Assembly: GCF_963678635.1 (NCBI RefSeq)
Contig: NC_087063.1
Location: 24,682,701 to 24,746,700, forward strand
Source: Symsagittifera roscoffensis
Lineage: Eukaryota; Xenacoelomorpha; Acoela; Convolutidae
Reading direction: 5' to 3'
DNA length: 64,000 bases
Position numbers and translations under genes: made by a program
Notes under the pieces: generated by a model
The model's input: only the letters and a program-made list of their open reading frames with translations
Databases searched by the model: none
Told to the model about the DNA's origin: nothing
Part shown: one piece after another, positions 10,185 through 25,402 of the stretch
Numbering within the stretch: the stretch's first letter is position 1
Layout of the letters: each line of letters begins with the position of its first letter

Positions 10185-11894
10185 TTATATCAAAAAGAGG
10201 TCTCTGAGGCAGGAAAATAAATTTCTATCCCCTTGGAGTTTAGCGGTGCGATCAACTTGTAATTTTGCTTGAGGGCTAGGGACATGTTCACCTACTAGCG
10301 CAAATACCATTTTTTCTATTATGAGTTTTGTTCCCAAGTTAATTGTATTTTTGTGTTTATATCTAAATAGGTCTCTGATGAAGGAAAATAAATTTACATC
10401 CCCTTGGAGTTTAGCGTTGTGATCAAGTTGTAACTTTGCTTGAGGGCTGGACACATGTTCACCTACTAGCGCAAATACCATTTTTTCTATTATAAGTTTT
10501 GTTCCCAAGTTATTTGTTTTTGTGTTTATATCGAAAATAGGTCTCTGAGGAAGGAAAAAAAATTTACATCCCCTTGGAGTTTAGCCGTGCGATCAAGTTG
10601 TAACATTGCTTGAGGGCTGGGGACATGTTCACCTACTAGCGCAAATACCATTTTTTCTATTATAAGTTTTGTTCCCAAGTTATTTGTATTTTTGTGTTTA
10701 TAACTAAAATAGGTCTCTGATGAAGGAAAATAAATTTACATCCCCTTGGAGTTTAGCGTTGTGATCAAGTTGTAACTTTGCTTGAGGGCTGGACACATGT
10801 TCACCTACTAGCGCAAATACCATTTTTTCTATTATAAGTTTTGTTCCCAAGTTATTTGTTTTTGTGTTTATATCGAAAATAGGTCTCTGAGGAAGTAAAA
10901 CAAATTTACATCCCCTTGGAGTTTAGCCGTGCGATCAAGTTGTAACTTTGCTTGAGGGCTGGGGACATGTTCACCTACTAGCGCAAATACCATTTTATCT
11001 ATTATAAGTTTTGTTCCCAAGTTATTTGTATTTTTGTGTTTATATCAAAAAGAGGTCTCTGAGGCAGGAAAATAAATTTTTATCCCCTTGGAGTTTAGCG
11101 GTGCGATCAACTTGTAATTTTGCTTGAGGGCTAGGGACATGTTCACCTACTAGCGCAAATACCATTTTTTCTATTATGAGTTTTGTTCCCAAGTTAATTG
11201 TATTTTTGTGTTTATATCTAAATAGGTCTCTGATGAAGGAAAATAAATTTACATCCCCTTGGAGTTTAGCGTTGTGATCAAGTTGTAACTTTGCTTGAGG
11301 GCTGGACACATGTTCACCTACTAGCGCAAATACCATTCTTTCTATTATAAGTTTTGTTCCCATGTTATTTGTTTTTGTGTTTATATCGAAAATAGGTCTC
11401 TGAGGAAGGAAAAAAAATTTACATCCCCTTGGAGTTTAGCCGTGCGATCAAGTTGTAACATTGCTTGAGGGCTGGGGACATGTTCACCTACTAGCGCAAA
11501 TACCATTTTTTCTATTATAAGTTTTGTTCCCAAGTTATTTGTATTTTTGTGTTTATAACTAAAATAGGTCTCTGAGGTAGGAAAATAAATTTACATCCCC
11601 TTGGAGTTTAGCGGTGTGATCAAGTTGTAACTTTGCTGGAGGGCTGGGGACATGTTCACCTACTAGCGCAAATACCTTTTTTTCTATTATAAGTTTTGTT
11701 CTCAAGTTATTTGTATTTTTGTGTTTATATCGAAAATAGGTCTCTGAGGACGGAAAACAAAATTACATCCCCTTGGAGTTTAGCGGTGCGATCAATTTGT
11801 AACATTGCTTCAGGACTGGGGACATGTTCCCCTACTAGCGCAAATACCATTTTTTCCATTATAAGTTTTGTTCCCAAGTTATTTGTATTTTTGT
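10185..11894. repeat. Higher-order duplication in the satellite, 855-bp (5-monomer) period
   Basis: The block starting at 10185 recurs at 11040 with nearly all private variants, such as ATATCAAAAAGAGGTCTCTG and GATGAAGG. Part of it recurs once more at 12411, 1371 bp (8 monomers) further on. Confidence 0.8.
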
Positions 11895-14800
11895 GTTTAT
11901 ATCGAAAATAGGTCTCTGAGGAAGGAAAATAAAATTACATCCCCTTAGAGTTTAGCGGTGCGATTAATTTGTAACATTGCTTGAGGACTGGGGACATGTT
12001 CCCCTACTAGCGCAAATACTATTTTTTCTATTATAAGTTTCGTTCCCAAGTTATTTGTATTTTTGTGTTTATATCGAAAATAGGTCTCTGAGGAAGGAAA
12101 ATAAATTTACATCCCCTTGGAGTTTAGCGGTACGATCAATTTGTAATTTTGCTTGAGGGCTGGGTACATGTTCGCCTACTAGCGCAAATACCGTTTTTTC
12201 TATTATAAGTTTTGTTCCCAAGTTATTTGTTTTTGTGTTTATATCGAAAATAGGTCTCTGAGGAAGTAAAACAAATTTACATCCCCTTGGAGTTTAGCCG
12301 TGCGCTCAAGTTGTAACTTTGCTTGAGGGCTGGGGACATGTTCACCTACTAGCGCAAATACCATTTTATCTATTATAAGTTTTGTTCCCAAGTTATTTGT
12401 ATTTTTGTGTTTATATCAAAAAGAGGTCTCTGAGGCAGGAAAATAAATTTAAATCCCCTTGGAGTTTAGCCGTGCGATCAACTTGTAACTTTGCTTGAGG
12501 GCTAGGGACATGTTCACCTACTAGCGCAAATACCATTTTTTCTATTATGAGTTTTGTTCCCAAGTTAATTGTATTTTTGTGTTTATATCTAAATAGGTCT
12601 CTGATGAAGGAAAATAATTTTACATCCCCTTGGAGTTTAGCGTTGTGATCAAGTTGTAACTTTGCTTGAGGGCTGGACACATGTTCACCTACTAGCGCAA
12701 ATACCATTTTTTCTATTATAAGTTTTGTTCCCAAGTTATTTGTTTTTGTGTTTATATCGAAAATAGGTCTCTGAGGAAGGAAAAAAACTTACATCCCCTT
12801 GGAGTTTAGCCGTGCGATCAAGTTGTAACATTACTTGAGGGCTGGGGACATGTTCACCTACTAGCGCAAATACCATTTTTTCTATTATAAGTTTTGTTCC
12901 CAAGTTATTTGTATTTTTGTGTTTATAACTAAAATAGGTCTCTGAGGAAGGAAAATAAATTTACATGCCCTTGGAGTTTAGCGGTGTGATCAAGTTGTAA
13001 CTTTGCTGGAGGGCTGGGGACATGTTCACCTACTAGCGCAAATACCTTTTTTTCTATTATAAGTTTTGTTCCCAAGTTAATCGTTTTTGTGTTTTTATCG
13101 AAAATAGGTCTCTGAGGAAGGAAAATAAATTTACATCCCCTTGGAGTTTAGCGGTGCGATTAAGTTGTAACTTTTCTTGAGGACTGGGGACATGTCCACC
13201 TACTAGCGCAAATACCATTTTTTCCATTATAAGTTTTGTTCTCAAGTTATTTGTATTTTTGTGTTTATATCGAAAATAGGTCTCTGAGGAAGGAAAACAA
13301 AATTACATCCCCTTGGAGTTTAGCGGTGCGATCAATTTGTAACATTGCTTCAGGACTGGGGACATGTTCCCCTACTAGCGCAAATACCATTTTTCCATTA
13401 TAAGTTTTGTTCCAAGTTATTTGTATTTTTGTGTTTATATCGAAAATAGGTCTCTGAGGAAGGAAAATAAATTTACATCCCCTTGGAGTTTAGCGGTACG
13501 ATCAATTTGTAATTTTGCTTGAGGGCTGGGTACATGTTCGCCTATTAGCGCAAATACCGTTTTTTCTATTATAAGTTTTGTTCCCAAGTTATTTGTTTTT
13601 GTGTTTATATCGAAAATAGGTCTCTGAGGAAGTAAAACAAATATACATCCCCTTGGAGTTTAGCCGTGCGATCAAGTTGTAACTTTGCTTGAGGGCTGGG
13701 GACATGTTCACCTACTAGCGCAAATACCATTTTATCTATTATAATATTTGTTCCCAAGTTATTTGTATTTTTGTGTTTATATCGAAAATAGGTCTCTGAG
13801 GAAGGAAAAAAAATTTACATCCCCTTGGAGTTTAGCGTTGTGATCAAGCTGTAACTTCGCTAGAGGGCTGGACACATGTTCACCTACTAGCGCAAATACC
13901 ATTTTTTCTATTATAAGTTTTGTTCCCAAGTTATTTGTTTTTGTGTTTATATCGAAAATAGGTCTCTGAGGAAGGAAAATAAATTAACATCCCCTTGGAG
14001 TTTAGCCGTGCGATCAAGTTGTAACATTGCTTGAGGGCTGGGGACATGTTCACCTACTAGCGAAAATACCATTTTTTCTATTATAAGTTTTGTTCCCAAG
14101 TTAATCGTTTTTGTGTTTTTATCGAAAATAGGTCTCTGAGGAAGGAAAATAAATTTACATCCCCTTGGAGTTTAGCGGTGCGATTAAGTTGTAACTTTGC
14201 TTGAGGACTGGGGACATGTCCACCTACTAGCGCAAATACCATTTTTTCCATTATAAGTTTTGTTCCCAAGTTATTTGTATTTTTGTGTTTATATCGAAAA
14301 TAAGTCTCTGAGGAAGGAAAATAAAATTACATCCCCTTGGAGTTTAGCGGTGCGATCAATTTGTAACATTGCTTGAGGACTGGGGACATGTTCCCCTACT
14401 AGCGCAAATACCATTTTTTCTATTATAAGTTTTGTTCCCAAGTTATTTGTATTTTTGTGTTTATATCGAAAATAGGTCTCTGAGGAAGTAAAAAAATACA
14501 TACCCTTGGAATTTAGCGGTGCGATCAATTTGTAACTTTGCTTGAGGGCTGGGGACATGTTCACCTACTAGCGCAAACACCATTTTTTCTATTATAAGTT
14601 TTGTTCCCAAGTTATTTGTTTTTGGGTTTATATCGAAAATAGGTCTCTGAGGAAGGAAAATAAATTTACATCCCCTTGGAGTTTAGCGGTGCGATCAAGT
14701 TGTAACTTTGCTTGAGGGCTGGGGACATGTTCACCTACTAGCGCAAATACCGTTTTTTCTATCATAAGTTTTGTTCCCAAGTTATTTGTTTTTGGGTTTA

Positions 14801-14951
14801 TATCGAAAATAGGTCTCTGAGGAAGGAAAATAAATTTACATCCCCTTGGAGTTTAGCGGTGCGATCAAGTTGTAACTTTGCTTGAGGGCTGGGGACATGT
14901 TCACCTACTAGCGCAAATACCATTTTTTCTATTATAAGTTTTGTTCCCAAG

Positions 14952-17685
14952 TTATTTCTATTTTTGTGTTTATATCCAAAATAGGTCTCTGAGGAAGGAA
15001 CATAAATTTACATCCCCTTGGAGTTTAGAGGTGCGATCAATTTGTAACTTTGCTTGAGGGCTGGGGACATGTTCACCTACTAGCGCAAACACCATTTTTT
15101 CTATTATAAGTTTTGTTCCCCAGTTATTTGTATTTTTGTGTTTATATCGAAAATAGGTCTCTGAGGAAGGAAAATAAAATTACATCCCCTTGGAGTTTAC
15201 CGGTGCGATCAATTTGTAACTTTGCTTGAGGGCTGGCGACATGTTCACCTACTAGTGCAAAAACCATTTTTTCTATTATAAGTTTTGTTCCCAATTTATT
15301 TGTTTTTGTGTTTATATCGAAAATAGGTCTCTGAGGAAGGAAAACAAATTTACATCCCCTTGGAGTTTAGCGGTGCGATCAAGTTGTAACTTTGCTTGAG
15401 GGCTGCGGACATGTTCACCTAATAGCGCAAATACCATTTTTTCTATTATATGTTTTGTTACCAAGTTATTTGTATTTTTGTGTTTATATCGAAAATAGGT
15501 TTCTGAGGAAGGAAAATAAATTTACATCCCCTTGGAGTTTAGCGGTGCGATCAATTTGTAACTTTGCTTGAGGGCTCGGGACAAGTTCACCTACTAGCGC
15601 AAATACCATTTTTTCCATTATAAGTTTTGTTCCCAAGTTATTCGTTTTTGTGTTTATATCGAAAATAGGTCTCTGAGGAAGGAAAAAAAATTCCATCCCC
15701 TTGGAGTTTAGCGGTGCGATCAATTTGTAACTTTGCTTGAGGACTGGGGACATGTTCAGCTACTAGCGCAAATACCATTTTTTCTATTATAAGTTTTGTT
15801 CCCAAGTTATTTGTATTTTTGTTTTTATATCGAAAATAGGTCTCTGAGGAAGGAAAAAAATTACATCCCCTTGGAGTTTAGCGGTGCCATCAATTTGTAA
15901 CTTTGCTTGAGGGCTGGGGACATGTTCACCTACTAGCGCAAATACCATTTTTTCTATTATAAGTTTTGTTCCCAAGTTATTCGTTTTTGTGTTTATATCG
16001 AAAATAGGTCTCTGAGGAAGGAAAATAAATTTACATCCCCTTGGAGTTTAGCGGTGCGATCAAGTTGTAACTTTGCTTGAGGACTGGGGACATGTTCACC
16101 TACTAGCGCAAATACCATTTTTTCTATTATAAGTTTTGTTCCCCAGTTATTTGTATTTTTGTGTTTATATCGAAAATAGGTCCCTGAGGAAGGAAAATAA
16201 AATTACATCCCCTTGGAGTTTAGCGGTGCGATCAAGTTGTAACTTTGCTTGAGGGCTGGGGACATGTTCACCTACTAGCGCAAATACCATTTTTTCTATT
16301 ATAAGTTTTGTTCCCAAGTTATTTCTATTTTTGTGTTTATATCCAAAATAGGTCTCTGAGGAAGGAACATAAATTTACATCCCCTTGGAGTTTAGAGGTG
16401 CGATCAATTTGTAACTTTGCTTGAGGGCTGGGGACATGTTCACCTACTAGCGCAAACACCATTTTTTCTATTATAAGTTTTGTTCCCCAGTTATTTGTAT
16501 TTTTGTGTTTATATCGAAAATAGGTCTCTGAGGAAGGAAAATAAAATTACATCCCCTTGGAGTTTACCGGTGCGATCAATTTGTAACTTTGCTTGAGGGC
16601 TGGCGACATGTTCACCTACTAGTGCAAAAACCATTTTTTCTATTATAAGTTTTGTTCCCAATTTATTTGTTTTTGTGTTTATATCGAAAATAGGTCTCTG
16701 AGGAAGGAAAACAAATTTACATCCCCTTGGAGTTTAGCGGTGCGATCAAGTTGTAACTTTGCTTGAGGGCTGCGGACATGTTCACCTAATAGCGCAAATA
16801 CCATTTTTTCTATTATATGTTTTGTTACCAAGTTATTTGTATTTTTGTGTTTATATCGAAAATAGGTTTCTGAGGAAGGAAAATAAATTTACATCCCCTT
16901 GGAGTTTAGCGGTGCGATCAATTTGTAACTTTGCTTGAGGGCTCGGGACAAGTTCACCTACTAGCGCAAATACCATTTTTTCCATTATAAGTTTTGTTCC
17001 CAAGTTATTCGTTTTTGTGTTTATATCGAAAATAGGTCTCTGAGGAAGGAAAAAAAATTCCATCCCCTTGGAGTTTAGCGGTGCGATCAATTTGTAACTT
17101 TGCTTGAGGACTGGGGACATGTTCAGCTACTAGCGCAAATACCATTTTTTCTATTATAAGTTTTGTTCCCAAGTTATTTGTATTTTTGTTTTTATATCGA
17201 AAATAGGTCTCTGAGGAAGGAAAAAAATTACATCCCCTTGGAGTTTAGCGGTGCCATCAATTTGTAACTTTGCTTGAGGGCTGGGGACATGTTCACCTAC
17301 TAGCGCAAATACCATTTTTTCTATTATAAGTTTTGTTCCCAAGTTATTCGTTTTTGTGTTTATATCGAAAATAGGTCTCTGAGGAAGGAAAATAAATTTA
17401 CATCCCCTTGGAGTTTAGCGGTGCGATCAAGTTGTAACTTTGCTTGAGGACTGGGGACATGTTCACCTACTAGCGCAAATACCATTTTTTCTATTATAAG
17501 TTTTGTTCCCCAGTTATTTGTATTTTTGTGTTTATATCGAAAATAGGTCCCTGAGGAAGGAAAATAAAATTACATCCCCTTGGAGTTTAGCGGTGCGATC
17601 AATTTGTAACTTTGCTTGAGGACTGGGGACATGTTCACCTACTAGCGCAAATACCATTTTTTCTATTATAAGTTTTGTTCCCCAG
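14952..17685. repeat. Higher-order duplication in the satellite, 1367-bp (8-monomer) period
   Basis: Diagnostic variants repeat at exactly 1367 bp: TTATTTCTATTTTTG at 14952 and 16319, GGTCCCTGAGG near 16180 and 17547, and GCTCGGGACAAGTTC near 15575 and 16942. Confidence 0.85.
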
Positions 17686-18536
17686 TTATTTGTATTTTTG
17701 TGTTTATATCGAAAATAGGTCTCTGAGGAAGGAAAATAAAATTACATCCCCTTGGAGTTTACCGGTGCGATCAATTTGTAACTTTAATTGAGGGCTGGCG
17801 ACATGTTCACCTACTAGTGCAAAAACCATATTTTCTATTATAAGTTTTGTTCCCAATTTCTTTGTTTTTGTGTTTATATCGAAAATAGGTCTCTGAGGAA
17901 GGAAAATAAATTTACATCCCCTTGGAGTTTAGCGGTGCGATCAAGTTGTAACTTTGCTTGAGGGCTGCGGACATGTTCACCTAATAGCGCAAATACCATT
18001 TTTTCTATTATAAGTTTTGTTCCCAAGTTATTCGTTTTTGTGTTTATATCGAAAATAGGTCTCTGAGGAAGGAAAAAAAATTCCATCCCCTTGGAGTTTA
18101 GCGGTGCAATCAATTTGTAACTTTGCTTGAGGACTGGGGAAATGTTCACCTACTAGCGCAAATACCATTTTTTCTATTATAAGTTTTGTTCCCAAGTTAT
18201 TTGTATTTTTGTGTTTATATCGAAAATAGGTCTCTGAGGAAGGAAAAAAAATTACATCCCCTTGGAGTTTAGCGGTGCCATCAATTTGTAACTTTGCTTG
18301 AGGGCTGGGGAAATGTTCACCTACTAGCGCAAATACCATTTTTTCTATTATAAGTTTTGTTCCCAAGTTATTCGTTTTTATGTTTATATCGAAAATAGGT
18401 CTCGGAGGAAGGAAAATAAATTTACATCCCCTTTGAGTTTAGCGGTGCGATCAAGTTGTAACTTGCTTGAGGACTGGGGACATGTCCACCTACTAGCGCA
18501 AATACCATTTTTTCTATTATAAGTTTTGTTCCCAAG

Positions 18537-20594
18537 TTATTTGTATTTTTGGGTTAATATCGAAAATAGGTCTCTGAGGAAGGAAAATAAAATTACATCC
18601 CCTTGGAGTTTAGCGGTGCGATCAATTTGTAACTTTGCTTGAGGACTGGGGACATGTTCACCTACTAGCGCAAATACCATTTTTTCTATTATAAGTTTTG
18701 TTCCCAAGTGATTTGTATATTTGTGTTTATATTGAAAAAAAGTATCTGAGGAAGGAAAAAAAATTACATCCCCTTGGAGTTTAGCGGTGCGACCAATCTG
18801 TAACTTTGCTTGAGGGCTGGGGACATTTTCACCTACTAGCGCAAATACCATTTTTTCTATTATAAGTTTTGTTCCCATGTTATTTGTATTTTTGTGTTAA
18901 TATCGTAAATAGGTCTCTGAGGAAGGAAAATAAAAATACATCCCCTTGGAGTTTAGCGGTGCGATCAATTTGTAACTTTGCTTGAGGGCTGGGAACATGT
19001 TTACCTACTAGCGCAAATACCACTTTTTCTATTATAAGTTTTGTTCCCAACTTATTCGTTTTTGTGTTTTTTATCGTAAATAGGTCTCTGAGGAAGGAAA
19101 ACAAATTTACATCCCCTTGGAGTTTAGCGGTGCGATCAAGATGTAACTTTGCTTGAGGACTGGGGACATGTCCACCTACTAGCGCAAATACCATTTTTCC
19201 TTTTATAAGTTTTGTTCCCAAGTTATTTGTATTTTTGTGTTAATATCGAAAATAGGTCTCTGAGGAAGGAAAATAAAATTACATCCCCTTGGAGTTTAGC
19301 GGTGCGATCAATTTGTAACTTTGCTTGAGGGCTGGGAACATGTTTACCTACTAGCGCAAATACCACTTTTTCTATTATAAGTTTTGTTCCCAACTTATTC
19401 GTTTTTGTGTTTTTTATCGTAAATAGGTCTCTGAGGAAGGAAAACAAATTTACATACCCTTGGAGTTTAGCGGTGCGATCAAGATGTAACTTTGCTTGAG
19501 GACTGGGGACATGTCCACCTACTAGCGCAAATACCATTTTTTCTATTATAAGTTTTGTTCCCATGTTATTTGTATTTTTGTGTTAATATCGTAAATAGGT
19601 CTCTGAGGAAGGAAAATAAAAATACATCCCCTTGGAGTTTAGCGGTGCGATCAATTTGTAACTTTGCTTGAGGACTGGGGACATGTTCACCTACTAGCGC
19701 AAATACCATTTTTTCTATTATAAGTTTTGTTCCCAAGTGATTTGTATATTTGTGTTTATATTGAAAAAAAGTATCTGAGGAAGGAAAAAAAATTACATCC
19801 CCTTGGAGTTTAGCGGTGCGACCAATCTGTAACTTTGCTTGAGGGCTGGGGACATTTTCACCTACTAGCGCAAATACCATTTTTTCTATTATAAGTTTTG
19901 TTCCCATGTTATTTGTATTTTTGTGTTAATATCGTAAATAGGTCTCTGAGGAAGGAAAATAAAAATACATCCCCTTGGAGTTTAGCGGTGCGATCAATTT
20001 GTAACTTTGCTTGAGGGCTGGGAACATGTTTACCTACTAGCGCAAATACCACTTTTTCTATTATAAGTTTTGTTCCCAACTTATTCGTTTTTGTGTTTTT
20101 TATCGTAAATAGGTCTCTGAGGAAGGAAAACAAATTTACATCCCCTTGGAGTTTAGCGGTGCGATCAAGATGTAACTTTGCTTGAGGACTGGGGACATGT
20201 CCACCTACTAGCGCAAATACCATTTTTCCTTTTATAAGTTTTGTTCCCAAGTTATTTGTATTTTTGTGTTAATATCGAAAATAGGTCTCTGAGGAAGGAA
20301 AATAAAATTACATCCCCTTGGAGTTTAGCGGTGCGATCAATTTGTAACTTTGCTTGAGGGCTGGGAACATGTTTACCTACTAGCGCAAATACCACTTTTT
20401 CTATTATAAGTTTTGTTCCCAACTTATTCGTTTTTGTGTTTTTTATCGTAAATAGGTCTCTGAGGAAGGAAAACAAATTTACATCCCCTTGGAGTTTAGC
20501 GGTGCGATCAAGATGTAACTTTGCTTGAGGACTGGGGACATGTCCACCTACTAGCGCAAATACCATTTTTTCTATTATAAGTTTTGTTCCCATG
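18537..20594. repeat. Higher-order duplication in the satellite, 1029-bp (6-monomer) period
   Basis: 18537-19565 and 19566-20594 match in order over six monomers, including the unusual TATTGAAAAAAAGTATCTG and the CACTTTTTC variant. Internally the block alternates long and short monomers (343-bp dimers). Confidence 0.85.
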
Positions 20595-22994
20595 TTATTT
20601 GTATTTTTGTGTTAATATCGTAAATAGGTCTCTGAGGAAGGAAAATAAAAATACATCCCCTTGGAGTTTAGCGGTGCGATCAATTTGTAACTTTGCTTGA
20701 GGACTGGGGACATGTTCACCTACTAGCGCAAATACCATTTTTTCTATTATAAGTTTTGTTCCCAAGTTATTTGTATTTTTGTGTTTATATCGAAAATAGG
20801 TCTCTGAGGAAGGAAAAAAAATTCCATCCCCTTGGAGTTTAGCGGTGCGATCAATTTGTAACTTTGCTTGAGGACTGGGGACATGTTCACCTACTAGCGC
20901 AAATACCATTTTTTCTATTATAAGTTTTGTTCCCAAGTTATTTGTATTTTTGTGTTTATATCGAAAATAGGTCTCTGAGGAAGGAAAAAAAATTACATCC
21001 CCTTGGAGTTTAGCGGTGCCATCAATTTGTAACTTTGCTTGAGGGCTGGGGACATGTTCACCTACTAGCGCGAATACCATTTTTTCTATTATAAGTTTTG
21101 TTCCCAAGTTATTCGTTTTTGTGTTTATATCGAAAATAGGTCTCTGAGGAAGGAAAATAAAATTACATCCCCTTGGAGTTTAGCGGTGCGATCAAGTTGT
21201 AACTTTGCTTGAGGACTGGGGACATGTCTACCTACTAGCGCAAATACCATTTTTTCTATTATAAGTTTTGTTCCCAAGTTATTTGTATTTTTGTGTTAAT
21301 ATCGAAAATAGGTCTCTGAGGAAGGAAAATAAAATTACATCCCCTTGGAGTTTAGCGGTGCGATCAAGTTGTAACTTTGCTTGAGGACTGGGGACATGTC
21401 TACCTACTAGCGCAAATACCATTTTTTCTATTATAAGTTTTGTTCCCAAGTTATTTGTATTTTTGTGTTAATATCGAAAATAGGTCTCTGAGGAAGGAAA
21501 ATAAATTTACATCCCCTTGGAGTTTAGCGGTGCGATCAAGCTGTAACTTTGCTTGAGGTCTGGGGACATGTTCACCTACTAGCGCAAATACCATTTTTTC
21601 TATTATAAGTTTTGTTCCCAAGTTATTTATATTTTTGTGTTTATATCGAAAATAGGTCTCTGAGGAAGGAAAATAAAATTACATCCCCTTGGAGTTTAGC
21701 GGTGCGATCAATTTGTAACTTTGCTTGAGGACTGGGGACATGTCCACCTACTAGCGCAAATACCATTTTTTCTATTATAAGTTTTGTTCCCATGTTATTT
21801 GTATTTTTGTGTTAATATCGTAAATAGGTCTCTGAGGAAGGAAAATAAAAATACATCCCCTTGGAGTTTAGCGGTGCGATCAATTTGTAACTTTGCTTGA
21901 GGACTGGGGACATGTTCACCTACTAGCGCAAATACCATTTTTTCTATTATAAGTTTTGTTCCCAAGTTATTTGTATTTTTGTGTTTATATCGAAAATAGG
22001 TCTCTGAGGAAGGAAAAAAAATTCCATCCCCTTGGAGTTTAGCGGTGCGATCAATTTGTAACTTTGCTTGAGGACTGGGGACATGTTCACCTACTAGCGC
22101 AAATACCATTTTTTCTATTATAAGTTTTGTTCCCAAGTTATTTGTATTTTTGTGTTTATATCGAAAATAGGTCTCTAAGGAAGGAAAAAAAATTACATCC
22201 CCTTGGAGTTTAGCGGTGCCATCAATTTGTAACTTTGCTTGAGGGCTGGGGACATGTTCACCTACTAGCGCGAATACCATTTTTTCTATTATAAGTTTTG
22301 TTCCCAAGTTATTCGTTTTTGTGTTTATATCGAAAATAGGTCTCTGAGGAAGGAAAATAAAATTACATCCCCTTGGAGTTTAGCGGTGCGATCAAGTTGT
22401 AACTTTGCTTGAGGACTGGGGACATGTCTACCTACTAGCGCAAATACCATTTTTTCTATTATAAGTTTTGTTCCCAAGTTATTTGTATTTTTGTGTTAAT
22501 ATCGAAAATAGGTCTCTGAGGAAGGAAAATAAAATTACATCCCCTTGGAGTTTAGCGGTGCGATCAATTTGTAACTTTGCTTGAGGACTGGGGACATGTA
22601 AACCTACTAGCGCAAATACCATTTTTTCTATTATAAGTTTTGTTCCCAAGTTAATTGTATATTTGTGTTTATATCGAAAAAAGGTCTCTGAGGAAGGAAA
22701 AAAAAATACATCCCCTTGGAGTTTAGCGGTGCGATCAATCTGTAACTTTGCTTGAGGGCTGGGGACATTTTCACCTACTAGCACAAATACCAGTTTTTCT
22801 ATTATAAGTTTTGTTCCCAAGTTATTCGTTTGTGTTTATATCGAAAATAGGTCTCTGAGGAAGGAAAATAATTTTACATCCCCTTGGAGTTTAGCGGTGC
22901 AATCAAGTTGTAACTTTGCTTGAGGACTGGGGACATGTCCACCTACTAGCGCAAATAGCATTTTTCTTTTTATAAATTTTGTTCCCAAGTTATT
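20595..22994. repeat. Higher-order duplication in the satellite, 1200-bp (7-monomer) period
   Basis: The monomer series beginning at 20595 recurs at 21795 with very few changes over at least three to four monomers (CTCTAAGG for CTCTGAGG is one), then diverges. Confidence 0.75.
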
Positions 22995-25402
22995 TGTATT
23001 TTTGTGTTTATATCGAAAATAGGTCTCTGAGGAAGGAAAAAAAATTACATCCCCTTGGAGTTTAGCGGTGACATCAATTTGTAACTTTGCTTGAGGGCTG
23101 AGAACATGTTCACCTACTAGCGCAAATACCATTTTTTCTATTATAAGTTTTGTTCCCAACTTATTCGTTTTTGTGTTTATATCGTAAATAGGTCTCTGAG
23201 GAAGGAAAATAAATTTACATCCCCTTGGAGTTTAGCGGTGCGATCAAGTTGTAACTTTGCTTGAGGACTGGGGACATGTCCACCTACTAGCGCAAATACC
23301 ATTTTTTCTATTATAAGTTTTGTTCCCATGTTATTTGTATTTTTGTGTTAATATCGATAAATAGGTCTCTGAGGAAGGCAAATAAAAATACATCCCCTTG
23401 GAGTTTAGCGGTGCGATCAATTTGTAACTTTGCTTGAGGACTGGGGACATGTTCACCTACTAGCGCAAATACCATTTTTTCTTTTATAAACTTTGTTCCC
23501 AAGTTATTTGTATTTTTGTGTTCATATCGAAAATAGGTCTCTGAGGAAGGAAAAAAATGAAATCCCCTTGGAGTTTAGCGGTGCGATCAGTTTGTAACTT
23601 TGCTTGAGGGCTGGGGACATGTTCACCTTCTAGCGCAAATACCATTTTTTCTATTATAAGTTTTGTTCCCAAGTTAATTGTATTTTTGTGTTAATATCGA
23701 AAATAGGTCTCTGAGGAAGGAAAATAAAATAATATCCCCTTGGAGTTTAGCGGTGCGATCAATTGTGTAACTTTGCTTGAGGGCTGGCGACATGTTCACC
23801 TTCTAGCACAAATACCGTTTTTTCTATCATAAGTTTTGATCCCAAGTTATTTGTTTTTGTGTTTATATCGAAAATAGGTCTCTGAGGAAGGAAAATAAAT
23901 TTACATCCCCTTGGAGTTTAGCGGTGCGATCAAGTTGTAACTTTGCTTGACGGCTGGGGACATGTTCACCTACTAGCGCAAATAGCATTTTTTCTATTAT
24001 AAGTTTTGTTCACAAGTTATTTGTATTTTTGTGTTTATATCGAAAATAGGTCTCTGGGGAAGGAAAATAAAATTGCATCCCGTTGGAGTTTAGCGGTGCG
24101 ATCAATTTGTAACTTTGCTTGAGGACTGGGGACATGTTCACCTACTAGCGCAAATGCCATTTTTTCTATTATAAGTTTTGTTCCCAAGTTATTTGTATTT
24201 TTGTATTTTTATCGAAAATAGGTCTCTGAGGAAGGAAAAAAAATTACATCCCCTTGGAGTTTAGCGGTGCGATCAATTTGTAACTTTGCTTAAGGGCTGG
24301 CGACATGTTCACCTACTAGCGCAAATACCGTTTTTTCTATCATAAGTTTTGATCCCAAGTTATTTGTTTTTGTGTTTATATCGAAAGTAGGTCTCTGAGG
24401 AAGGAAAATAAATTTACATCCCCTTGGAGTTTAGCGGTGCGATCAAGTTGTAACTTTACTTGAGGGCTGGGGACATGTTCAACTACTAGCGCAAAAACCA
24501 TTTTTTCTATTATAAGTTTTGTTCCCAAGTTATTTGTATTTTTGTGTTTCTATCGAAAATAGGTCTCTGAGGAAGGAAAATAAATTTACATTCCCTTGGA
24601 GTTTAGCGGTGCGATCAATTTGTAGCTTTGCTTGAGGGCTGGGGACATGTTCACCTCTTAGCGCAAATACAAATTTTCTATTATAAGTTTTGTTCCCAAG
24701 TTATTTGTATTTTTGTGTTTATATCGAAAATAGGTCTCTGAGGAAGGAAAATAAATTTACATTCCCTTGGAGTTTAGCGGTGCGATCAATTTGTTACTTT
24801 GCTTGAGGGCTGGGGACATGTTCACCTACTAGCGCAAATACCATTTTTTCTATTATAAGTTTTGTTCCCAAGTTATTTGTATTTTTGTGCTTATATCGAA
24901 AATAGGTCTCTGAGGAAGGAAAATAAAATTACATCCCCTTGGAGTTTAGCGGCGCGATCAATTTGTAACTTTGCTTGAGGGCTGGCGACAGGTTCACCTA
25001 CTAGCGCAAATACCATTTTTTCTATTATAAGTTTTGTTCCCAATTTATTTGTTTTTGTGTTTATATCGAAAATAGAACTCTGAGGAAGGAAAAAAAATTT
25101 ACATCCCCTTGGAGTTTAGCGGTGCGATCAAAAGTTAACTTTGCTTGAGGGCTGGGGACAAGTTCACCTACTAGCGCAAATACCATTTTTTCTATTATAA
25201 GTTTTGTTCCCAATTTATTTGTATTTTTGTGTTTATATCGAAAATAGGTCTATGAGGAAGGAAAATAAATTTAGATCCCCTTGGAGTTTAGCCGTGCGAT
25301 CAAGTTGTAACTTTGCTTGAGGGCTGGGGACATGTTCACCTACTAATGCAAATACCATTTTTTCTATTATAAGTTTTGTTCCCAAGTTATTCGTTTTTGT
25401 GT

